Part shown: positions 11,691 to 21,981 of the stretch, one piece after another
Numbering within the stretch: the first letter of the stretch is position 1
Layout of the letters: every line of letters begins with the position of its first letter
Assembly (NCBI GenBank): GCA_905178155.1
Contig: CAJINV010000003.1
Coordinates: 10,567,075-10,605,553 of the forward strand
From: Amoebophrya sp. A120
Taxonomy: Eukaryota; Sar; Dinophyceae; Syndiniales; Amoebophryaceae
DNA: 38,479 nucleotides
Direction of reading: 5' to 3'
The notes under the pieces: generated by a model
The model's database searches: none
Seen by the model: only the letters and a program-made list of their open reading frames with translations
Told to the model about the DNA's origin: nothing
Made by a program: the position numbers and the translations under genes

Positions 11691-12505
11691 TTATAGGCAA
11701 GGGAGTGAAACTTCGAAGGGATTCAAGGGAGCCAAGGGAGGAAGATAAAATTTGTACAAATTTTCTCCCCTTAAATCATCGCCAAAATGCATGCCATGGG
11801 TGCGCTTACCGGTCGCCGGTTTGCGCCCTGCTGCCCCCCCCCCCGCTGCGGCCCCAGGTTTGTCCGCGTTTAGGCATTGGCTCGCTGCCGAAGGCCCTGG
11901 CCTCTTGAAGAAGGTGAGGGCTTCTAGAGTCGCCCCCGTCAGGGCGGCCTGGCCTGGCCTCTGCCTGGCAACATAGAGCGCGGAGCCGAAGGAACGCGTA
12001 AACTGTTGCCGTGGCCATGTCGAATTTCCGTCGTCCGGGGGAAGTCGCGGCAGCCACTTCAGCAACTTGCTTGTCGAGATCTTTCGGGCGAGGTTCTGCG
12101 TGACCAGATTCAACGTCATGCCGAACAGAGAACACGAAATGGAAATGTTGAGGCGACCACTTCGACTCTCTCCAATCGGGAAAGAGTTGCGGTGGCCGTC
12201 GGAACGCGCAGCAAGCTCGAAGCTCAAACGCGTAGAATATGCAGCCTGCTTCGCGCTGATGCTTCGCAACATTCCCACACGTGGGCGCATGTTTCACGTG
12301 CCTCGCTGCGCGCGCGCAGCGCGCGGCCCGAAAAATTTTTTGCTGTGTGCGCACAGAAGATGTCGATCTGCGCGCGCGCAGCGCGCGCCGCGAGAAATTT
12401 TTGCTATATGCCGATCGCATTGGCGCGCGCGACTGCTTTTTTATCTTACTCCCTTGACTCCCTTGAAAACAAAAGTTGCGCTGTACTCCCTTGGCTGGCG
12501 CCAGA
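11691..12505. mobile_element. Repeat element with inverted AAGGGAGT-rich ends (copy 1)
   Basis: The left end (GGCAAGGGAGTGAAACTTCG, then CAAGGGAGCCAAGGGAGG and AGATAAAA) is matched in reverse complement at the right end (12440-12505: CTTACTCCCTTGACTCCCTTG and later CTCCCTTGGCTGG). The first about 215 bases recur at 31190-31406 at roughly 90% identity by eye, so this is a dispersed repeat. Reverse-strand open frames of 199 and 204 codons overlap inside it in different frames; neither shows a motif I recognise. Near 12296-12420 there are two tandem units of CGCGCGCAGCGCGCG followed by an A5T5 run. It could be a non-autonomous DNA transposon or an introner-like unit; exact termini and target-site duplication are not clear. 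Confidence 0.6.
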
Positions 12506-12525
12506 CACTAATAAACCTAACATGC

Positions 12526-13120
12526 ATACATACAGTTTTGTCTTTCTTGGTTTACGCGCGACACGATGATCAGACTCAGATACCATGATCTACGTCAATC
12601 GTAATCGAAGCCAACGCGGTCCTGGCCTGGAACTGGATGAAGGCGAAGACAAACAACAATCGACCTTTGAGTTCTCTTGTCTTCGCAACCTCATCAAGAA
12701 CAAACCATAATGCCCATGCTCCGAGCGTGAGCGTGTCAGCACTGGGATGGGGGCGAAGGTGCGCACGCCGCGGTGTTTTTAATGCTGAGTGTTGCTTCTC
12801 CTTGGAGGGCTCTTCTTCGGTCTTCGTCGCGTTCACAACAGACGATGAGGATATGCAGAGAAGCAATGTTTATCATTTACATTTATCAAAAGGCACTTAG
12901 ATGATGCGAGTGTTAGGGTCGTGAAGTGGTTTTGGCGTTCAGCTTGAGTGATTCGTCCGTTTGGTGCCATTCCAATGAGCAGTAGGTAGACGTGTCTCTA
13001 GCTACTAGCCTTACGATGGCTATGCGCGCCTTGTTCGGGTTCGGCGCTTGGTTCTGTGCCGAACCTGCAGTAGACGCCTACATCTTGCGCAAAATCAGAA
13101 GGATGAAAAGGGACGTCTCT
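12526..13120 (+). repeat. 5' cassette, copy A: upstream region plus signal-peptide exon
   Basis: This upstream region and the first about 30 codons of the downstream gene recur almost base for base upstream of the gene at 18527 (copy B: 16766-16812 plus 18008-18640). The part nearest the ATG recurs at 26474-26659 (copy C). Conserved blocks include AGCTTGAGTGATTCGTCCG, TTGGTGCCATTCCAA, GGTAGACG and the ATG region encoding MAMRALFGFG. Copy A lacks about 60 bp that B and C keep just before GGCACTTAGATGATG. Conservation extending well upstream of the ATG shows a segmental duplication including the promoter, so the copies are expected to share regulation. Confidence 0.85.
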
Positions 13121-14000
13121 CTCCGCGGCCGCGCCAGTGAACATACAAAACGGAAAACAACACCGAAAAGGCCAGTGTCGCACTGACTGCCTTTTTCGAA
13201 CAGAAAAAGGGACTGTGGCAGATTGCGGCATTGAACGACCCGAAGCTGAGCTAGTCACTCGCTTTCCGCCTGGTGCAGCGGTCCTCGAGCTTGGAGGTCG
13301 CTACGGGTTCACGACATCTGCTATACGCGACGCAGTGGGCCCCCGTGGCGCCATTGTGGTAGTGGATCCGGATTTTGGCGTTGTGCCGGAGCTGCTGCGT
13401 GTGTACGGAGAAAATCTGTCCCGCTGCGGATTTCGCACGGACGGCGTGCAAAGCGTCGCCTTTGCAACCTCGGAAGCAGAGACAAGACTTGGGGCGCCCT
13501 TTGCCATCAGTAGCGCAAAAAGTGGCGATGGCACTAACAAGTCCCACTCCCATCATGGTGAAGCCGTCGCTGCCGGAATGAAACGCTCTCCGGGTATTTA
13601 CCCATTACCAGCGGTTATCTCCACGAAAACAATGTGCGTCAAGTCATCGACAAGTGGCTATGGAAGGGAATACCGCCCGTGCTCATTGGGGCCGAGAGAT
13701 GAAAAGAACGAGACGAAGGCTCGGAGTGCAACTCCCCTGGAAGCGTATCAGAAAATCGATCCGGGTGCCACGAAAGCGAACTTCGACGCACTTGTGCTTG
13801 ACTGTGAAGGATGCGCTGTTGATTTTTTGCGGGCATACTTGACGGATGGGCAACTCGGTCCTGATGTGCGTTACATTTCAGTTGAAGTGCATTCAATTTA
13901 CAACGAGAACGTGGAGGACTTGGAGAAAATTTTGACGCCGCGCGGCTACGTCTTGCAGGCAACAGTCGGACGAGATCGATTCTACTCCCGATCGCACTGA
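13016..14000 (+). CDS. FkbM-like SAM methyltransferase, copy A (frame shifted)
   Basis: A secreted or secretory-pathway methyltransferase-like protein. The shared signal-like N-terminus (MAMRALFGFGAWFCAEPA) starts at the ATG at 13016, but that frame stops at 13184-13186. The catalytic part lies in another frame, open from 13107 to 14000. That frame has no ATG near its start, so a one-base frameshift or a very small intron between about 13107 and 13186 is needed to join them. The second frame has a Rossmann SAM-binding start AAVLELGGRYGFTTSAI, an acidic strand AIVVVDPDFG and the hallmark DCEG motif within DALVLDCEGCAVDFL, then YISVEVHSIYNENVEDL and a C-terminal RGYVLQATVGRDRF, matching the FkbM (Methyltransf_21) layout. 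The body is diverged from copy B apart from the domain core. It could be a recent pseudogene, or a base error could break the frame. Substrate unknown, probably a sugar or lipid hydroxyl. Confidence 0.7.
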
Positions 14001-14740
14001 CTCAATAAATTGTTCAACACTTCTCGCGCTACACTGAATTGTATCCGCGGCTGTCCTGTACCTGCTCGCCCGAATTCTTCTGCTCCTTCTTACCTACTGT
14101 CTGGCGAGGGCTGCAGCTGTTCTGTATTCGCAATGTTCTCACCTGAAGCGTGGCTGAGATTCTACGATTATCAGAAAACTTTAAGTTATACGTACTAAGC
14201 ACACGCAGCATAATATTTAGCCAGCTGTCTCCAGATAGTTTGCAACGCGCCGACGTGTAGCTAAGTACATGTCCTACATGTGTGTGACACGTTCCTCCGG
14301 TGCGCGCGCGGCGCGCGCACCAGCAAATTTTAAATGTGTCAAATTTCAAAACGTGCGCGATGCGCGCCCGCGCATCGCGCGTCTCGAAATATGCTTTCGC
14401 TTTTGTGTACAAATGTGGATCCGTACGCGCGCCCAAAAAAAATTTTTTCTGCTATATACGAATGTCGGCTCGCGCGCACTGCGCCGTCAAAACAGAAACT
14501 GCTTACATGCACCAAAAAGGGGGCGGACATTGGCGTGCATGTCCTACATGGCGTACATATGCTACATGTAGCCTATGCTACGTGGAGCATATGCTACGTG
14601 GAGCAGATGCTGCACGATGAGTGGGAAAACAGGTGCGCCAGTAGCAGGGGGAACGGCGCGCCCGGAACAAAAAAAAGGAGGAGCGGGGTACGGGAAGGGG
14701 GAATAGTGCGCCCAGCGCAGCTTTACGTTTTTAGTGGCGG
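14001..14740. repeat. Palindromic GC-rich repeats after FkbM copy A
   Basis: No gene supported. Between about 14290 and 14480 there are GC palindromes (GTGCGCGCGCGGCGCGCGCAC; GCGCGATGCGCGCCCGCGCATCGCGC) alternating with A/T runs such as A8T6 followed by CTGCTATATACGAATGTCGG. The same arrangement (GC palindrome, A5T5, TGCTATATGCCGATCG) is seen near 12300-12420, so these are related repeats. From 14555 to 14620 there is a short imperfect tandem of TATGCTACGTGGAGCA. Frames open across this zone are caused by the repeats. Confidence 0.6.
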
Positions 14741-15230
14741 TATCACGTTTTGACATTTTTCTTTTTGGAATCACGTTTACTCATGGAATCACGTTAATGG
14801 AATCACGTTTGCGACGGAATCGCGTCTGTCTAATCGAGTTGAGAGAGTGAAACAACTCAGACGCCGAAATGCCCACAACGTACTTAAACGAACGCCGGGC
14901 GGGCCCAGGGGTCCGCCGGGACCAATGACGCGCCCCGCCAGCCAAGCAGCTGGCCAGCGGGAGCCAGGAAAACCCCAGGGAAGCGGCAGAACAACCGCGC
15001 AGGAGGGCAGGGCGCGGGGTCGCCACCTTCCAAGAACGGGCCGAGGGAAGAGCCGCCGCCGGCCGGCCGGCCGGCCGGCCGGCCGGCGGCGGCTGCCCTG
15101 GCCGACGACCAGAAACCCCAAACCCTAGACCCTAAACCCAAGCCCAGACACTGCTAAGCTGATTCCATCAACTTGATTCCGCTCTAAACGTGATTCCACA
15201 AACGTGACTCCAACTTGAAAACGTGACCCC
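14741..15230. mobile_element. Element bounded by inverted arrays of GGAATCACGTT
   Basis: The left side carries TATCACGTTTT (14741) and GGAATCACGTT at 14767, 14785 and 14799, plus GGAATCGCGTC at 14816. The right side carries the reverse complement, AAACGTGATTCC at 15186, AAACGTGACTCC at 15200 and AAAACGTGACCCC at 15218. The arrays face each other across about 350 bp of GC-rich DNA with a (CCGG)n run at 15060-15086 and a telomere-like patch. Inverted arrays of short direct motifs resemble the ends of foldback-type transposons. No protein of recognised type is encoded. Confidence 0.55.
15113..15140 (-). repeat. Telomere-like patch (CCCTAAA type)
   Basis: AAACCCCAAACCCTAGACCC followed by TAAACCC is a degenerate run of CCCTAAA, the complement of TTTAGGG. 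It covers only about four imperfect units and lies inside a repeat element, so it is an interstitial telomere-like patch and not a chromosome end. Confidence 0.5.
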
Positions 15231-16765
15231 GCTTCCAACCTTTAGTAATTTAGTAGACGCTTATGCTGAAGAAAGTGCAGACTTCTATTACTATTTCAAG
15301 TTGCCCGATTGTAGGAGGTATGCATGTAGTCGAGCGAACCGCGGAGGCGCTTCGGCGCCCCTTCTATCCCAGCTGCAAAAATAGGAAACGCAAACAATAT
15401 ACGAAAACCAGCACCGGACCGCTCAAATATATGCTCCGAGGAAGTTGACACACAAAAGCGCAGTCGCGCTTCTTGATCTTGACCGCGTCGGTTTTGTTTT
15501 CCAAGGAAGAGGAACCAAGAAGACGAAGAGGAAGAAGCCTTCTGCAAAAAGGAATTTAGAAGCACGCCAACAAATCGCCGCAGAGACACGCAGCGCTACC
15601 ACATGATGTGTATCTCTACCTCTTTTTATTTTTCGGAATTGGTACCTAGACTGAGGCGTAGCCCGTTCTGTTTGGTCTGGTGGATGTTCGCGCGCGTCAG
15701 CGGTCTCGACGCATCGGCTCGCTGGACATATTGAGTGGCCCACACGCTGGAGCAGTGAGTCGGCTCAGACACTGAGACGCAGCTGCATGCTGCCAGGGAT
15801 GGCATGTTGACAGTCGTCACGATGGAAGACGCCGCTACTAGGCCACTTCGCTCTATTCTCGTGGTTCTTTTTTCTGCCCACCATGCGCCTGTGCCTCTTC
15901 TCTCGTGAGCCGGGCTTCCTGGCCTCCATCGCGGCGTCAGGCTTTCGCACGGTTTTAGTCTTGCCGCGGCGCGCGTGCAGGTGCTGTCGCGGCAACATAC
16001 CGCCGCCCTTCCAAGGGTATAATCTAGCGCAAACCTCAAGAGCCAAAGCAAGGCTATCTATCTATGCTATGCTCTATGGGTGAGGCCCACTGCCCGCCCC
16101 GCCACCTCTGAAGGGCGCGCGCGTTGTGTGTCAGCGTTTTCGTCAGCACCTGCTGCGCAATCGCGATAATTTGGCAGCAACTCCTCGCACGGCCATGGTA
16201 TTGGGTTTTCATTTTTTGTAGTTACCTTCTGAGAATTGCACCACAGTATGTGGGAGGCTTTTACCGCTCACCTTGAGAAGCGCACACGTCATTCATTTTT
16301 TGTAGTTTCCAGTCTAAGAAAGTAGTAGAAAGAAGTATTTAGTGCGAAGCTTCAAGAGCAAGCCCAATACTCAACAAAAAACAAAAACGGCCCAGCGCAG
16401 CAAGATATTTGGGCAAGCGAGAAGTGATTGCTTCTTCGATCATTTTGACTTTTGTGGATGTCCAAGCAGTGCCAATGAATTGCACATAAAATTAATGTCA
16501 GCCGCCACGCGTTGGAGTTCTACTTCTATATGTGTGCGGCGGAGACCAAGAGTGTGCCTATAATAATCGCTAAACAAAGGGCCACACAGCAGTCCGCTCA
16601 AGGGCACACTGCCAACGAGGACAACAGCAACAGCAACAGCAACAATGTCCCTCATGTTAATATATCTCAAAAGCGTAGCCAGAGCTAAGACTCTGCTCTA
16701 CCTAAAGGGGTTGGCAGTACTATTGGTTGCGTAAAGATACACCGTGTACGCAATTATAATAGTAA
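15231..16765. other. Gene-free stretch between the methyltransferase copies
   Basis: No gene supported. Open frames on both strands are short, overlap each other, and show no domain motif. TTCATTTTTTGTAGTT occurs twice (near 16208 and 16293). CAACAGCAACAGCAACAGCAA near 16625 is a short simple repeat. Confidence 0.5.
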
Positions 16766-16812
16766 ATACATATAGTTTTGTCCTTCTTGGTTTGCGCGCG
16801 ACACGATGATCA

Positions 16813-18007
16813 TCTCGAAAGAAAAAGTGTTGACGTTACGGTTTTAAGTTTTTTGGAAAAAAGAAATTTTGGGTGTATGCTGGAGGTATGTTTTTGGTTT
16901 GTAAGTCGACCCATTCCCGCTATTCGTTCTCGCGGGACTGCGACGAAGCTCGCTTGGTTGGACCTAGCTAGTGCACAAAATATGACGGCGTAGGACTTCG
17001 GCGACCGGGGCCGCCCCCTGCCGTGCCTTCTCCTCGCCGCCGGCTCTTAGATCCGGGCCAGAACGCTCAAACCTCGAACCGTGGCTAAACCTCGGACGTG
17101 TGGACCTATGAGCTGGCATCTAGATGGCGTTTCCGCCAGTTCAGCTCTGTGCGGCTGTGCAAGTTTCCATCTCGGACCTTTTGGCGCTTTTTGTCAAATT
17201 TTCTCCATGACTGAAGAAAAGGTGGCACTTTCGAGGATGAGGGAAATGGGCAAACTTTGGGTACCAAAATGCCCAAAATTTGCAGGCACCCCAAAAACCG
17301 TCAACACCTCATCTAGACACGGCGGTATGGTCGATCGGGTCTTCCAGAAGCCTGCTTTTTTGCATGAAATCGACCAAAAAACCGTCAACACCTCATCTAG
17401 CCAGAGCGCTATGCTCGATTTGCCTGCTCAGAAGGTGCGCTCCCGTGCCCGCACCGGTTTGAGAGAAGGGAAATGGATCATAGCGTGCTGTCTAGATGAG
17501 GCGTTGACGGTTTTTGTGGGATCTGCATTTTTTGGCCTCGAAATGGCGTCAAATCATTGATTTTTTCCTCGGATTTTTCCAATTCCCCAAAAAACCGTCA
17601 ACATCATATCTGGACAGCATGCTATGGTCCATTTTCCCTCATTAAAACAGGTCCATCTCCGGCGTCGATCGTTGCGACGCGTTGGTGGGCGGGTCTTGTC
17701 AGCAGTGCCGGGGCCCTGGCCCACCGGCTTACAGCCATCATGGCTCTTGAGCCCGGACAGGGATTGGGCAGCCATTTCAGGGCTTGAAGGGGCGCAATGT
17801 TGTGGCGGGGCCTCATAGTTTTCGCACCGTGTGCACTAGCTTCCTCTCCCAGAGTTTTACCACTTTAGAGCCCCGCAGGGGCAAAGAATGAATGAGGCTG
17901 CGCGGCGGCGAGAAAAAAAAAAAGTAAAATGATGGTGCTCAGTACCCACAAAAATTTTTTTTTCCAAAAACCCGAAAACCGTAACTTCAACACTTTTTCT
18001 TATGATA
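16813..18007. mobile_element. 1.2-kb TIR element inserted upstream of FkbM copy B
   Basis: The ends are imperfect inverted repeats of about 60 bp: AAGAAAAAGTGTTGACGTTA at the left and, in reverse complement, AAGAAAAAGTGTTGAAGTTA at the right, both followed by CGGTTTT and then an A/T run. It is flanked by the direct repeat GATCA (16808-16812 and 18008-18012). Copy A of the cassette keeps the uninterrupted site, CACGATGATCAGACTCAG near 12563, with a single GATCA, so the insertion and its target duplication are directly visible. No transposase is encoded. The longest internal frame (about 159 codons, 17081-17560) overlaps the internal repeats and has no recognisable domain, so it looks non-autonomous. 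Confidence 0.85.
17284..17640. repeat. Four copies of a ~55-bp motif (three direct, one inverted)
   Basis: A motif beginning CCAAAAAACCGTCAACACCT, then CATCTAGACAGC and TATGGTCGATTT, occurs at about 17289-17339, 17372-17426 and 17584-17640 on the plus strand and at 17465-17520 in reverse complement. The copies sit inside the 1.2-kb TIR element and are spaced at 80-120 bp. They could be subterminal binding sites or the remains of internal duplication. Confidence 0.75.
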
Positions 18008-18640
18008 GATCAGACTCAGATACCATGATCTAGTACGTCAATCGTTATCGAAGCCAACGCGGTCGTGACCTGGATGAAGGTGAAGACAAACAACAATCGA
18101 CCTTTGAGTTCTCTTGTCTTCGCAACCTCATCAAGAACAAACCATAATGCCAATGCTCCGAGCGTGAGCGTGTCAGCACTGGGATGGGGTCGAAGGTGCG
18201 CACGCCGCGGTGTATTTAATGCTGTGCGCTGAGTGCTGCTTCTCCTTTGAGGTCTCTTCTTCGGTCTTCGTCGCGTTCACAACGAACAGACGATGAGGAT
18301 ATGCAGAGAAGCAATGTCTATCATTTACATTTACATATACATTTATCAAAAGCAAAACAATTCTGTTTCTGATAAGTTAAGTATACATCGTGGAAGAGAA
18401 GTGCTGGCACTTAGATGATGTGAGCGGTAGGGTTGTGGAATGCTTTTGGCGTTTAGCTTGAGTGATTCGTCCGCTTGGTGCCATTCCAAGTAGCAGTGGG
18501 TAGACGCGTCTTAAGCTACTAGCCTTATGATGGCTATGCGCGCCTTGTTCGGCTTCGGGTTCGGCGCTTGGTTCTGTGCCGAACCTGCAGTAGACGCCTA
18601 CACTCTGCGCAAAGTCAGAAGGATGAATAAAAGGGCCGGA
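18008..18640 (+). repeat. 5' cassette, copy B
   Basis: The second copy of the duplicated upstream region and signal-peptide exon, resuming right after the inserted element at the GATCA repeat and running through the start of the gene at 18527. It matches copy A (12567-13118) closely, with small indels; it keeps the segment around 18355-18410 that A has lost. The conserved block immediately before the ATG is shared with copy C at 26.5 kb. Confidence 0.85.
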
Positions 18641-20215
18641 CTGTACACCAAGCAGCTTCGCCGTCACGAGCAGCGAGAGGATACCTCCACCGTGCAGTGC
18701 ACTAAGGATTTTCGGTCGCCGCATTTCGCCGAAACTACAGCGCGAAAGACCGCGGAAGCGGGGGAGAGCGGGACTGCTGTTGACGCTCTCCGATTTAGCT
18801 GCGCGAACGTCACCTGCAAGATGGATTGCGTGTCCGACCCGAACACGGAAGCGGCGTCCTTGCAGTCTGAACCGCTTGTGCCCATCGCGAACGCGCGCGT
18901 GCGCCCGCTACTCAGCAACAATGGGCCCTGGAAAGAAGGAGAAGACAAACACGGAGTAAATGGAAGGACCCGCTTGACAACGCTGCGTCGCCCCGAATTT
19001 GTTATGCCGGGGTCGGGCGACTGGAACACCTTGTCGGAACGGACGCCACTGATCGAATGGGACGAGTGGATGATGGCTTCGCTTTTGCTAAACTCTCCCG
19101 TCGCCCGTGTGCTCGAGTTCGGTGCGCGGTACGGCACTACGTCGTGCTTGCTTGCGAACGTGACCGGAAACGTGGCCGGGAGGGTGTTTTCCGCTGAAAT
19201 CGACGCCGCTGTGTGGCGGACGAATTTGGAGAACAGGAACAAGCACAAGTGCAACTACCACTTGGTCAGGGGCGGTGTGGGTTACAAGAGCGCATATTTC
19301 AACCGGGAGAAGCTGGCGATGTCTTACCCAGAGAGGGGGGGCTACGGTGGCAGGATGGAGGTAACAGAAGTTCGTAACAAGAACGAAAACGGCGACCACG
19401 AAAAACAACCCGAGGCACGCGCGGTAGGGTTTGTCTACGTCCAGGAAATCGAGCGCGCGTTTTCGACGAAGATCAATGCCGTGCTGATCGACTGTGAGGG
19501 TTGCATTGAGTACGTTTTTCCTGGAGGCGAGGGCGACCCTTTTTTGAGCCAGTTGGAGCTGATTTTGTTAGAGGAGGATCAGGAGCGAAAGTTGCCGACG
19601 GGCAGTTACGCGAAGTGGCATGATACCTTCCGGAAGGCGGGTTTTGTGCGGATCTTTCATTCGCACGACACTTTTGTGCCGGGGAAACAGGAATGGAGCT
19701 GGGCGATGAGACACTCCGCGTGGTTCTGTGATCGCTCGCTCGGTCCCTCGCACTCGGGTGCTCCTACCACCTCCACCTCCACGTCGCTCAGCCAGCGCAT
19801 TCTGCCGCTACTGAAAGAGGCTAATCTTTTGGAGGAATATCACGCGATTTTGGCACGCCGACGCGGGAACACAAGCACGAGCAAGACCAGCGCAGCACCA
19901 GACGGAAAGACAACTGGCAGGAAGGCGGCCGCGCTGTCCAGAGGCGGGAGTGGATCTTCCTTGTTAGAAGGAGCGCCGATCGACGCTTCAGAGCAGGAAG
20001 GCGCGGCATCGTCGTGGATTGCAGAGACAATGGAGGCAGGAGAACATCAGGAACCCTCACCGGAGCAAGGTCTGAACCTGTGCCCATTTTACTTCGACGT
20101 GGGAAATTTTACAGTCAAGGAGCTCCACTGCGCAAAGGAAGGGGAAACCAGTCGCAATCCGCTCTACAAGCGCCCGGGAAATTTGCCACAGAACGCTTAC
20201 AAGTACATGCCATAA
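18527..20215 (+). CDS. FkbM-like SAM methyltransferase, copy B
   Basis: An intact 562-residue frame starting at tandem ATGs. Residues 1-22 (MMAMRALFGFGFGAWFCAEP) are the shared signal-like leader, so the protein probably enters the secretory pathway. After a variable, Cys-containing spacer, residues about 190-215 (VARVLEFGARYGTTSCLLANV) form the SAM-binding Rossmann start, followed by an acidic strand (VFSAEIDAAVW) and, at about 316-331, INAVLIDCEGCIEYVF with the DCEG motif typical of FkbM (Methyltransf_21) enzymes. Then comes LELILLEEDQER and a HDTFVPGKQEW segment. The last about 160 residues are low complexity (Ser/Thr/Gly/Ala) with a final Cys-containing segment. FkbM enzymes O-methylate sugars, lipids or antibiotics; the substrate here is unknown. 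The domain core is paralogous to the gene at 13016, but the bodies have diverged much more than the upstream regions. Confidence 0.8.
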   Translation: MMAMRALFGFGFGAWFCAEPAVDAYTLRKVRRMNKRAGLYTKQLRRHEQREDTSTVQCTKDFRSPHFAETTARKTAEAGESGTAVDALRFSCANVTCKMDCVSDPNTEAASLQSEPLVPIANARVRPLLSNNGPWKEGEDKHGVNGRTRLTTLRRPEFVMPGSGDWNTLSERTPLIEWDEWMMASLLLNSPVARVLEFGARYGTTSCLLANVTGNVAGRVFSAEIDAAVWRTNLENRNKHKCNYHLVRGGVGYKSAYFNREKLAMSYPERGGYGGRMEVTEVRNKNENGDHEKQPEARAVGFVYVQEIERAFSTKINAVLIDCEGCIEYVFPGGEGDPFLSQLELILLEEDQERKLPTGSYAKWHDTFRKAGFVRIFHSHDTFVPGKQEWSWAMRHSAWFCDRSLGPSHSGAPTTSTSTSLSQRILPLLKEANLLEEYHAILARRRGNTSTSKTSAAPDGKTTGRKAAALSRGGSGSSLLEGAPIDASEQEGAASSWIAETMEAGEHQEPSPEQGLNLCPFYFDVGNFTVKELHCAKEGETSRNPLYKRPGNLPQNAYKYMP

Positions 20216-21981
20216 CGAGCAGCAGATCAAGCCATGAGCAGCCTTTTGTCATGTTTTTGGACCGATTGGAAGTTTGGGATTAGGAGTCTGCCACTGTCGT
20301 GTGTACTAGCGTTAGACCAAGCATCGATATATATTTTACTCTTCGCTCATTTACTAAATCGCTAAACGAGTTGACGCAACCCTTGTCATAGGTGGCGAAG
20401 CGCCTCGCTCACTGAAAGGAGATGAAGCCGGCTGAAATGTATGAACGTCGCGCAGAAACGACTCCTGAGTGCGCGTGCGAGAGAACTCACACTAACGAGG
20501 AAAGTGCCCACTTCTGTGGTTGTGTATGGCGTCGCGAAGCGAGCCGACAACCCAGATCACACCACACACGCACACGAAATGGAAATGCCTGCGTGGCGGG
20601 AATGGAACTTGCTCGACTGAAATGCAAACAATGAAACGAAAAATACATGTGGCATCATTTTTCATGTGGTGAAACAATGAATCATGCGACGCTTTCTTGA
20701 AAAACTTCTTGTCCTTTTTCGACCATTCAATGGGATCGAAATAATCGTCGAGAGAAACACCCGGCAGAACACCAAACAGCTCTGGTTCTCCATCTTGGCC
20801 GAAAGAAAAAATTGCGTGGCCGGCGTTGCGCGCCAGCAGTGATCCTCTTCTCCTTCCCGGACGCCAAAGGCGCCCAGCTGCCTTTCCAGGATGCCGTATG
20901 GCCCGCGCGGCCTGCGGCCCTTGCCTCCCGGAGTGACCGGCACGTAGGGAGGCGGCGCCACTTCTAGCTGATGCAGGGCTTGAAAATAGAAAATAGCACC
21001 ACAGCGGCCGCAAGGGGTGTGACATGATTCGAAAAGTAAGGGACTCGCTTTTGCCGATTTCCATTTCGGGCGCCCAAGGGTCCGGCCCTGATGGAGGCCC
21101 AGGTGAGGCCCTAGCATGTGGGGAACGTTGTCCCTTTCGAACCCATATGGGTGGCAACTTTGAGCCGTTATTTCTGTCGACCCGCCGCCCTGCCGTCGTG
21201 TATAGCACTACGCCCGGGGACATGGTGGCCATCTTCTTGTGTGGCACCGCTAAAACGGGCGAGGGCGGGCCTGCTTGGAGATGTAGTAATGCGACAAGTG
21301 CAGGAGTCGGGTGCGTTTTGACCATGAGATCTTCACTCACGTAACAGAATCGCGAATAAGTGACGTAGCATAATATGGTTCCCCATGTTTGACGTAGTAT
21401 AGGGGCGAATAAGTGACGTAGTATAGTAATAGTAGTAACAGAATCGCTAATATGGGGCCCCATGTTTGTAGAAAAGACGACGACTAGTGCCGTTCTGTAC
21501 GCAAAAGCGGCGACGTGGACACATGTGGAAAAATGGCAAATAGCGAGTGGCGCTGTAGTTTTTTCTTCCTCTTATACCCACCAGCTTGCTCGGTGCAGAA
21601 GTAGTCCTCTCCTGCTGGTCGATGTTGATAGCGAGAGAAGTTTGCTCATTTCAAAAACTTGAAAAGTGAAACTCCGAAAAAAACCAACTTCCTTGCTTCA
21701 TCGGGTGCGCCACAGCGAAAGAGGATATTCTGAGCGCTATCGAGGGACGTTGCTCCTCGCTTGTTTTTTGTAGTACTAAGTAATATAGTGAAAACCAGAA
21801 CCACTTGCGAGAAAAACATTTCCTAGAAAATACAAAAGGTGCTATACAAAGACCATTACCACCAGGACCAGCAACACGTAGCTCAGAATTGAGATTGCAG
21901 CCCTAAGTCAAACAGATGCTAGCGAAAGAATTGGCGGGTGTGGCCTAAATAGACAACCAGAGCCATTATGCCGCTGTCTGG
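20216..21981. other. Intergenic stretch with one long unexplained reverse ORF
   Basis: A reverse-strand frame of 323 codons (20492-21463, ATG start) is the longest unexplained ORF in the window. Most of it is Pro/Arg/Gly-rich, as expected of GC-rich non-coding DNA, but one part (about 20680-20830) reads like normal protein, including FGQDGEPELFGVLPGVSLDD. No family is recognised, so I do not call it a gene. Near 21340-21460 a short duplication repeats GAATAAGTGACGTAG and TAACAGAATCGC. The AT-rich part 21660-21960 presumably holds the promoter of the next gene. Confidence 0.4.

Noticed and set aside
20492-21463. A 323-codon reverse-strand ORF with an ATG
   Set aside because: Mostly Pro/Arg/Gly-rich sequence typical of GC-rich non-coding DNA, with no recognised domain; only a short internal part looks protein-like. 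Kept as a note in the intergenic entry.
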